From positions 1 to 25,996 of the IMG/VR virus record IMGVR_UViG_3300021964_000449: 25,996 bases of DNA; one strand, given 5' to 3'. Below the pieces are notes generated by a model that saw only the letters and a program-made list of their open reading frames with translations, was not told the origin of the DNA and searched no databases. A program made the translations under genes and the position numbers. Shown here one piece after another: positions 20,816 through 25,996 of this stretch; positions within the stretch are counted from its first letter, which is position 1, and each line of letters begins with the position of its first letter. The stretch is from a virus.

Positions 20816-21019
20816 ATGAATGACGCATTTGAAACACTAAAAGACGGAATCTACAACCAGATGGCTTGTAATCCAGAAGCTCTGGTTGAGGCGTTTTGCA
20901 GAATGACTGACGGTCAAATTCAAAGGTTTGCTAATGCAGCTTCTGAAAAAAAGATTGCAGTAGCAATTGAACACGCTCTGCATGCTGCAGAGTTAGATTT
21001 TATGGTTGGAGAAGATTAA
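20816..21019 (+). CDS. hypothetical protein, 67 aa
   Basis: A 67-residue helical protein: MNDAFETLKDGIYNQMACNPEALVEAFCRMTDGQIQRFANAASEKKIAVAIEHAL. An imperfect AGAGG at 20799-20803 precedes it. The last A of its TAA is the first base of the next ATG. It has no known motif. It sits third in the small early cluster, and 18 bases after the preceding stop suggests co-transcription. Confidence 0.6.
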   Translation: MNDAFETLKDGIYNQMACNPEALVEAFCRMTDGQIQRFANAASEKKIAVAIEHALHAAELDFMVGED

Positions 21020-21249
21020 TGGCATTTAAACCTTATCGCAATACCAAGAACGAAATGACGTTTGATCGAGCTGATTCAATGGCTCGTGGGAACAAGAAAA
21101 AACTAGAAGAGTTTTTTCACAACTGTTTTGTTAAACTACATTATTATGGAAAAGAAGACGAAGCATTTTACTTTGAAATGATTCACGACCACATTAAAGA
21201 TGGCGGTGATCTTGATCCAGATAATGTTTCAATGATTTTAGGATTATGA
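21019..21249 (+). CDS. hypothetical protein, 76 aa
   Basis: A 76-residue protein starting MAFKPYRNTKNEMTFDRADSMARGNKKKLEEFFHNCFVKLHYYGKEDEAFYFEM. The basic N-terminal half and acidic end (DHIKDGGDLDPDNVSMILGL) give it a bipolar charge. It shares one base with the previous stop and overlaps the next gene by ATGA. Unknown family. Confidence 0.6.
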   Translation: MAFKPYRNTKNEMTFDRADSMARGNKKKLEEFFHNCFVKLHYYGKEDEAFYFEMIHDHIKDGGDLDPDNVSMILGL

Positions 21250-21749
21250 AGTTCGATAAACATTTCTTACCACTATGGCTAACTTTATTCTTTATGATGT
21301 TTCTATCAATTCAAGAAGCAAAAGCGTATGATGAGAATGAAGACAGGTTTTGGCTTGCTATGAATATGTACCATGAAGCGGGTAACCAATCGGATGCTGG
21401 ACGTATTGCAGTTGCGCTGGTGACGTTGAACAGAGTTAACTCTTGGGGTTGGCCTGATCAAATCGACCAAGTAGTAACGCAAGGTCCAACATACGTTAAC
21501 TGGAAAGGCAATGTATTGCCAATCAGGAACAGGTGCCAGTTCAGTTGGTACTGTGATGGTGAGCCAGACGAACCTGAAGATAGTAAGACTTGGGAAGAAT
21601 GCCTCAAACTTGCTAACATGATAATGGATGAAGGAATGTATGATTTTACTCATGGATCCACACATTATCATAGTGATAAAGTAGACCCATATTGGAATAA
21701 GCACCTAAAGAAGACGTTGGTTGTCGATAACCACATCTTCTATAAATAG
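21246..21749 (+). CDS. exported cell-wall hydrolase, SleB/CwlJ (Hydrolase_2)-like
   Basis: A 167-residue protein. Residues 1-27 form a signal peptide: a basic start (MKFDKH), the hydrophobic LWLTLFFMMFLSI, and a likely AKA|Y cleavage site. The mature domain has MYHEAGNQSDAGRIAVALVTLNRV, RCQFSWYCDG, and STHYHSDKVDPYWNKHLKKTLVVDNHIFYK, which are the SleB/CwlJ family blocks with the catalytic Glu in YHEAG. The family cuts peptidoglycan. Unlike the lysozyme in this window, it should reach the periplasm through the host Sec system. A TATAAATA box overlaps its stop. Confidence 0.88.
   Translation: MKFDKHFLPLWLTLFFMMFLSIQEAKAYDENEDRFWLAMNMYHEAGNQSDAGRIAVALVTLNRVNSWGWPDQIDQVVTQGPTYVNWKGNVLPIRNRCQFSWYCDGEPDEPEDSKTWEECLKLANMIMDEGMYDFTHGSTHYHSDKVDPYWNKHLKKTLVVDNHIFYK
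21741..21748 (+). promoter_or_regulatory. TATAAATA late-type box overlapping the SleB-like stop
   Basis: Exact TATAAATA ending 5 bases before ATG 21754 (TATAAATAGGTGTATGGC). The layout copies the one at 12155 after gp43. A late start here would be leaderless, so a chance match at a Tyr-Lys-stop end is possible. Confidence 0.3.
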
Positions 21750-21753
21750 GTGT

Positions 21754-23157
21754 ATGGCATTTAGTATAAGAGTAGAAACACCAAGCAATTTTACACAACT
21801 TCAGAAGCAGCTAAGTAAAGATCAAGCCATGCTTATGGTTAGATGCTACGATGCAATTGCTGCTGAGTTGGGTTGGACTATTGTTGCTGGTGTAGGGACT
21901 GATGGTGGTAAATTCAAAGTACCGAATTCATTTAAGGATGAGTTTGGTGAGTCTCAAGGTAAAGGTAAAATTCATTCAGCACTTGTAAAGCATGGAATAA
22001 ACAAGACTGCATTTAAAGCATTTGGTAATGGAAGCACAGGAGGAGGAACCAGTGCTGTCGATACGAAGATGCAAGAGAATGGTTCACTTTTATACTTCCA
22101 ACATTATATTGAAACTGGTAAATTTCCTAGCGACAAAGAAATAAGAAAGATTTATCCGAAAGCAACAGATAATTGGATTACTTCATTTGAGACACAATCA
22201 GTTAAACTAAAAGAGTATCTAGGAGCTCAAAAGAATTACAATTATTCTCGTGATGATGGTATCATGCCTTTTATTGAGAATCTTGCAAAACAACATTGTG
22301 GTGTATCTACTATAGATAACTGGAACCCTGCTGACGTTTATATTGTAAAAAAGGATAAGGAAAAAGAAGTAAGAGAGAAGTTAGGTAAATGTGCCGATCA
22401 TCCTAATCCTAAAGCAGCCAGAGATTATCTAAACGAGTGCATGCAAAACTATGTCAAGGATAAAATCTTAGTAGGAATTTCTCTTAAAGCATTGAAGCCT
22501 CCTACAAAGGCATCGATAGAAGAAACAAACCTTGTTACTAAAACTAGAGAAAATACTGTAAGTCTTGACAGTGATTTTAAATGTAGTTGGGAATTGTTAG
22601 ATGGTAAAATGTTTAAATCTACAGAAACGCAATTCTTTATTAGAGATAATGTAAAGCGATACTCTGTTCAGATAAGAACATTTACAAATTCAAATGCTCG
22701 TGAACAAGTCCAAATGGAGATAACTCCTGTTGGAGGTGGTGCAAAGTTAGGTAAGGTATCTGCAGATGCAGCTATTGATCCATACTTGAGTGGTGAATCA
22801 TTGACCAGGCCTTTGAACAGAAATGTTCCAAAACAAGGACAGTTTACACAAAGAGATTTAGATCAAGTAATAGCGTTGTATAATGAACTAAAATCAGGTA
22901 CAATAGGCGGACAAAAAGTACTTTGGGATATTCCGGGTGATAGTAGTTTTGAAATGCAACTTAGAATGGCAGTGTCAGCTGAGAGAACATTAACGCCGAC
23001 TGCAAGAATTTTATCTGCAAAGATTCAAGGTATGAAATATTTAAAGGTGTTTAAGGAATTAGATAGAAAAGGCAAGTTGAATAGTTTCTTAAACGTTTGT
23101 TATTATGGTGCAAAAAAGGAATACGAAGGCGCTGGTCCTTTTGTAAAGATTAGTTAA
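21754..23157 (+). CDS. large unknown phage protein, possible PD-(D/E)XK-like nuclease
   Basis: A 467-residue protein. I start at ATG 21754 (MAFSIRVETPSNF); an in-frame ATG at 21721 lies inside the previous gene. The N-terminal part is SKDQAMLMVRCYDAIAAELGW; a Gly/Ser/Thr-rich linker is near 90-105; LLYFQHYIETGKFPSDKEI and DDGIMPFIENLAKQHCG follow. The most telling stretch is IDNWNPADVYIVKK (about 190-204) and later ILVGISLKALK (about 242-252): a 'PxD ... SLK' spacing that recalls degenerate PD-(D/E)XK active sites. The C-terminal half is basic and helical. I recall similar proteins, annotated hypothetical or structural, in marine T4-like phages. The nuclease idea is a weak inference. Confidence 0.6.
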   Translation: MAFSIRVETPSNFTQLQKQLSKDQAMLMVRCYDAIAAELGWTIVAGVGTDGGKFKVPNSFKDEFGESQGKGKIHSALVKHGINKTAFKAFGNGSTGGGTSAVDTKMQENGSLLYFQHYIETGKFPSDKEIRKIYPKATDNWITSFETQSVKLKEYLGAQKNYNYSRDDGIMPFIENLAKQHCGVSTIDNWNPADVYIVKKDKEKEVREKLGKCADHPNPKAARDYLNECMQNYVKDKILVGISLKALKPPTKASIEETNLVTKTRENTVSLDSDFKCSWELLDGKMFKSTETQFFIRDNVKRYSVQIRTFTNSNAREQVQMEITPVGGGAKLGKVSADAAIDPYLSGESLTRPLNRNVPKQGQFTQRDLDQVIALYNELKSGTIGGQKVLWDIPGDSSFEMQLRMAVSAERTLTPTARILSAKIQGMKYLKVFKELDRKGKLNSFLNVCYYGAKKEYEGAGPFVKIS

Positions 23158-23158
23158 T

Positions 23159-24364
23159 ATGGCAAAAAATACACACATGACTCACTTGGAAGACGCTGTC
23201 TTCCTACTTGGTATTGAAGGCACTCGTCAATCAGTTAACTTTCTTATTGGTATGAGAGAGACACTTAATGGTACGACAAATAGACCAACAACTACATCTG
23301 TTAAGTGGGATGGTGCACCAGCTATCTTTATTGGCCAACATCCTGAAACTAAAGAGTTCATAGTTGCTAAAAAGAGTTTATTTAACAAGGAACCATTATT
23401 CTATAAAAGCATTGCAGAAATTAATGCAACGAAGGATCTTAATCCTGAATTAAAAAGTAAATTTAAAGCAGCATTTGAAGGTTATAAAAATGCAAACATC
23501 AGAGGAATTATTCAAGGTGATTTCCTTTGGGAGAATAAAGACCTTAAAACAGAAATCATTGATGGTGAAGAAGTTATAACATTTCATCCAAATACTATTG
23601 TATACTCGATACCTAAAAATAGTGACCTTGGTAAGAAAATAGCAGCATCTAAGTTTGGTATAGTATGGCATACAACTTACACAGGAAGAACTTTACAAAC
23701 AATGAACGCCTCATTTGGCGTACGTATGCCAGCACAACCAAGACAGGGCGTTCAGTTTGATGCTATGTACAAAGATGTTGCAGGTTCTGCATCTCTAACA
23801 AAAAGTGAAAGTAGAACATTAGCACGACATTTAACTCTTGCAGGCAGACATTTCAAAAAAATACAACGTAGTTCTTTTGCTGTATTTGATAATGAGGCTC
23901 TTGCAATACTTGCTACCTCATATACTAACTCATATATCAGAGCTAATAGAGTGCCATCAGAACGAGAACTGGCAACAGGATTCTTGCCTTACTTAGATGC
24001 ATATGCTGCTAAACAAATAAATGCATTGAAGTCTGATGCAGGTAAAAAGAGAAAAAGAATGGCTATGTCACAATTGATTTCACCTGTTAGAAGAATGGGG
24101 AGTGAACAAATAGGACATATGTTTAGCTTATATCATCACTTACAAATTTCAAAAAATATGCTAGTAAAAAAACTAAATAGTTCAGGATTTATTAAAACGT
24201 TCCTTAAAACACAAGATGGATGGAAAGTAACAGGTCAAGAAGGATTTGTTGCTATTGATAAATCTGGAGCAAACGCTGTCAAACTTGTAGATCGTTTAGA
24301 CTTTAGTTACGCTAACTTTAGTCCTAATGTAATTAAGGGGTGGCAGACAGACTTACGGAGATAA
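23159..24364 (+). CDS. KxDG nucleotidyltransferase / ligase-like protein
   Basis: A 401-residue protein that starts one base after the previous stop. After HLEDAVFLLGIEGTRQSVNFL comes TTTSVKWDGAPAIFIG, in which Lys49-Trp-Asp-Gly52 fits the KxDG lysine-adenylation motif of DNA/RNA ligases and capping enzymes. Further matches in order are FIVAKKSLFNK, IRGIIQGDFLW (119-124, like motif III), FHPNTIVYSIP and FGIVWHTTYTG (near 166-175, like motif IV). The last 150 residues are basic and helical, with RKRMAMSQLI and a final GWQTDLRR. The family (DUF6267-like, as I recall it) is uncharacterised. Its place between the nuclease-like and NMNAT-like genes supports nucleic-acid end chemistry; ligase activity is an inference. 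Confidence 0.65.
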   Translation: MAKNTHMTHLEDAVFLLGIEGTRQSVNFLIGMRETLNGTTNRPTTTSVKWDGAPAIFIGQHPETKEFIVAKKSLFNKEPLFYKSIAEINATKDLNPELKSKFKAAFEGYKNANIRGIIQGDFLWENKDLKTEIIDGEEVITFHPNTIVYSIPKNSDLGKKIAASKFGIVWHTTYTGRTLQTMNASFGVRMPAQPRQGVQFDAMYKDVAGSASLTKSESRTLARHLTLAGRHFKKIQRSSFAVFDNEALAILATSYTNSYIRANRVPSERELATGFLPYLDAYAAKQINALKSDAGKKRKRMAMSQLISPVRRMGSEQIGHMFSLYHHLQISKNMLVKKLNSSGFIKTFLKTQDGWKVTGQEGFVAIDKSGANAVKLVDRLDFSYANFSPNVIKGWQTDLRR

Positions 24365-24368
24365 TTAT

Positions 24369-24376
24369 TATAAATA
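24369..24376 (+). promoter_or_regulatory. late-type promoter TATAAATA
   Basis: Exact TATAAATA, 4 bases after the preceding stop, with 72 bases to the next ATG. A start near 24382 would begin the message at the first strand of a stem (AGGC, 24382-24385), as at 7613 and 19769. This is the most convincing late promoter in the window. Confidence 0.7.
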
Positions 24377-24381
24377 AACAT

Positions 24382-24446
24382 AGGCGATATTCCAATAGAG
24401 CCTCGAAAGAGTGGAATGTTAAACACAAGTTAGCCTACGGGAAACC
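24382..24446 (+). other. structured 5' leader of the NMNAT-like gene
   Basis: By eye: AGGC (24382-24385) pairs with GCCT (24433-24436). Inside, ATATTCCA (24387-24394) pairs with TGGAATGT (24412-24419; one wobble), closing a CTC-GAAA-GAG hairpin (24402-24411) with a GNRA tetraloop and a 7-base bulge. After the outer stem comes CGGGAAACC (24438-24446), another possible small hairpin, ending 2 bases before the ATG; no Shine-Dalgarno AGGAG is seen. The leader may regulate or protect the message. No known riboswitch class is recognised. Confidence 0.5.
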
Positions 24447-24448
24447 TT

Positions 24449-25996
24449 ATGCCAATTGATAATCAACCAATAGCTGGAAAAAGTCCAGGAATAGATACAG
24501 GTGCTCCAGGAGTAGTTACTCCTCCACCTCCATTAAAAAAACCTAAGAAAGATGGCCTTAAATTAGAAAAGCCATCTAAGAATCTTAAAGATATCGTCGA
24601 TATCAACCCTACCATGAAAGAAGCAGCAGAGAAACATGCTGTAATGACATTTGGTAGAATGAATCCTCCTACAACAGGTCACGAGAAACTTATTCATAAA
24701 ACACATAGCATTGCTCAAAAGCATGGAGCAAAAGCTCATATCGTGTTATCTCATTCTCATGATGCAAAGAACAACCCTTTACCTCAAAAAGATAAAATTA
24801 ACTATGTTAAGAAAGTCCACAAAGGAGTTCATGTAACAGGATCCAGTAAAGAACACCCAAACTTCTTATCACACGCTAAGAAGTTACATCAAGCAGGTCA
24901 TGATCATCTACACGTTGTAGCTGGATCTGACAGAGTTGGTGATTATAAAAGAGTATTAAACAAATATAATGGTCACAAAGATCATTATAACTTTAAATCG
25001 ATCACAGTACATAGTGCAGGTCAAAGAGATCCAGACAGTGAAGGCACATCTGGTATCAGTGGTACAAAGATGAGAGCTCATGCTAGAGCTGGAGACCACA
25101 ATTCATTTAAAGCTGGCCTACCTAAGTCATTACATGGTGATCATAAAAAAATTATGTCACACATTAAAGAAGAGATAGAGAACGCAGAATTATTAGAACA
25201 GTTTACAGATGAAGTAATGGATCAATTGATTGCAGAAGATTATGCAGTCGAAGAGATGATCAACGAAAGAGTTATGACGTTGTTACAAAGACGTAAAGCA
25301 GCTCTTAAGATGAGACGTCTTAGATTTAGAATTGCTCGTGCTAGAAAACTTAAAAAGAAAAGAATGGCAACGACGGATATGTTGACAAGAAGAGCAAGAC
25401 GTCAAGCAAGATCATTCATCAGAAAAAGAATTGCAGGTAAACAAGGTGGTGATTATGCAAACTTATCACCCTCCCAAAAAATTCAGATAGATAAAAGAGT
25501 AGAGAAAAAAGCAGCATTCATTACTAAGCTCGCAAAAAGATTGCTGCCTAAAGTTAAACAAGCTGAGCTAGCAAGGTTAAGAAGTGCAAGAAAACAAAAA
25601 GAATCAATCGACATCAATCTCGATTTCACAAATTACCTCGCCGAACTTCAAAATGGTGGGTCGACCAGTGTTAATGATAGAGGGCAGCAAGAAGAAAAAG
25701 CTGTCAATAACTCTACAACAAGAACAGAAGAAGCTAATCCTAAGGTAGATCAATTAAAAGATAAGCATAAGAATGAAGCAGAAGCTATCAAAAAAAGACA
25801 TGCTATTGAAAAAGAAAAGCTGAAATCACAAATGGCTAGATCAAAACAAGCACAATTAAGAAGAGAAGCTAAAGAAATAGCTGAGGCAGTTGATATCATG
25901 GTAGATGCTTTGGCAGCATTAGAAGAAAAAGCATCAAAGGCTAAAGTTGATTTAGATACTATGTTCGTTGAGTTTGTTGAAGGATATACGAATCCA
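24449..25996 (+). CDS. NMNAT/cytidylyltransferase-like domain with long basic extension (3' end outside window)
   Basis: An open frame of 516 codons from ATG 24449 to the window end without a stop. Residues 1-60 are a Pro/Lys-rich tail (APGVVTPPPPLKKPKKDG). Residues 64-225 are a nucleotidyltransferase domain: MTFGRMNPPTTGHEKLI is the (H/T)xGH site, HVVAGSDRVGDY the core strand, and SGISGTKMRAHA the 'ISSTxxR' motif. From about 275 comes an Arg/Lys-dense helix region (LKMRRLRFRIARARKLKKKR), then YANLSPSQKIQIDKRVEKKAAF and a long charged coiled coil. The combination is familiar from marine T4-like phages. It may make NAD or a related dinucleotide, or be virion-associated and bind DNA through its basic part. 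The gene order suggests a link to the ligase-like protein. Confidence 0.75.
   Translation, partial: MPIDNQPIAGKSPGIDTGAPGVVTPPPPLKKPKKDGLKLEKPSKNLKDIVDINPTMKEAAEKHAVMTFGRMNPPTTGHEKLIHKTHSIAQKHGAKAHIVLSHSHDAKNNPLPQKDKINYVKKVHKGVHVTGSSKEHPNFLSHAKKLHQAGHDHLHVVAGSDRVGDYKRVLNKYNGHKDHYNFKSITVHSAGQRDPDSEGTSGISGTKMRAHARAGDHNSFKAGLPKSLHGDHKKIMSHIKEEIENAELLEQFTDEVMDQLIAEDYAVEEMINERVMTLLQRRKAALKMRRLRFRIARARKLKKKRMATTDMLTRRARRQARSFIRKRIAGKQGGDYANLSPSQKIQIDKRVEKKAAFITKLAKRLLPKVKQAELARLRSARKQKESIDINLDFTNYLAELQNGGSTSVNDRGQQEEKAVNNSTTRTEEANPKVDQLKDKHKNEAEAIKKRHAIEKEKLKSQMARSKQAQLRREAKEIAEAVDIMVDALAALEEKASKAKVDLDTMFVEFVEGYTNP

Noticed and set aside
1-25996. CRISPR arrays, insertion sequences, integrase or attachment sites
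   Set aside because: No regularly spaced direct repeats, transposase motifs or terminal inverted repeats were seen anywhere in the window.

Overview
The window looks like part of the genome of a T4-like marine myovirus, closest in flavour to cyanophages and SAR11/pelagibacter myophages. The reasons are: an AT-rich sequence with every supported gene on the + strand; gene ends packed tightly with many ATGA or 1-14 bp overlaps; the T4 replication core (gp45 clamp, gp44/gp62 clamp loader, RegA, gp43 polymerase, UvsX, gp41 helicase); and accessory genes typical of marine T4-like phages (Hsp20, 2OG-Fe(II) oxygenase, carbamoyltransferase, asparagine synthetase, nucleotide-sugar genes). Host assignment is an inference. 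There is no host gene, integrase or attachment site in view.

Layout. 1-2454: nucleotide/base metabolism, with a QueD/PTPS-fold-like protein, a TGT/DpdA-like base-exchange enzyme, a DUF3310-like protein and a dUTPase/dCTP-deaminase-like enzyme. 2444-3885: a GT-A glycosyltransferase and a possible outer-membrane beta-barrel protein. 3900-7246: clamp and clamp-loader block (45, 44, CxxC protein, short UDP-glucose-dehydrogenase-like enzyme, 62, regA); the sugar gene splits the clamp-loader pair. 7246-8137: a GC-rich inverted repeat, a small conserved gene, tandem early/late-type promoters, hsp20 and a terminator. 8194-9649: a tiny basic ORF, T4-type lysozyme, two small proteins and a cytidylyltransferase. 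9646-13320: gp43, a small protein and a coiled-coil membrane protein. 13333-19763: asnB, uvsX, a 51-aa membrane protein, 2OG oxygenase, gp41 and carbamoyltransferase, most of them overlapping. 19755-20048: a late-type promoter, a cloverleaf-like structured RNA and a strong intrinsic terminator, then a consensus early promoter. 20049-21249: four small unknown genes with a second, near-identical promoter. 21246-21749: a secreted SleB-type hydrolase. 21754-25996: a large unknown protein, a KxDG nucleotidyltransferase/ligase-like protein and, after a late promoter with a structured leader, an NMNAT-like protein with a long basic extension that runs off the window.

How it works together. The core genes form the phage replisome and recombination machinery, with RegA as its translational brake. 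Three sets of genes suggest chemical modification of phage DNA or cell-surface glycans: TGT-like plus QueD-like; 2OG oxygenase plus carbamoyltransferase flanking the helicase; and UDP-sugar dehydrogenase, cytidylyltransferase and glycosyltransferase. Two kinds of promoter are visible: sigma70-like elements sharing GTTGAYYTYAAAT, and T4-late-like TATAAATA boxes, three of which are followed at once by a stem-loop.

The most interesting item is the non-coding RNA at about 19769-19873. By eye it closes with a 7-bp acceptor-like stem and holds three hairpins, one with TTCGA in its loop and one with a 7-nt loop that reads like an anticodon loop, yet it is not a canonical tRNA. All calls come from reading the sequence and protein translations, with no database search.
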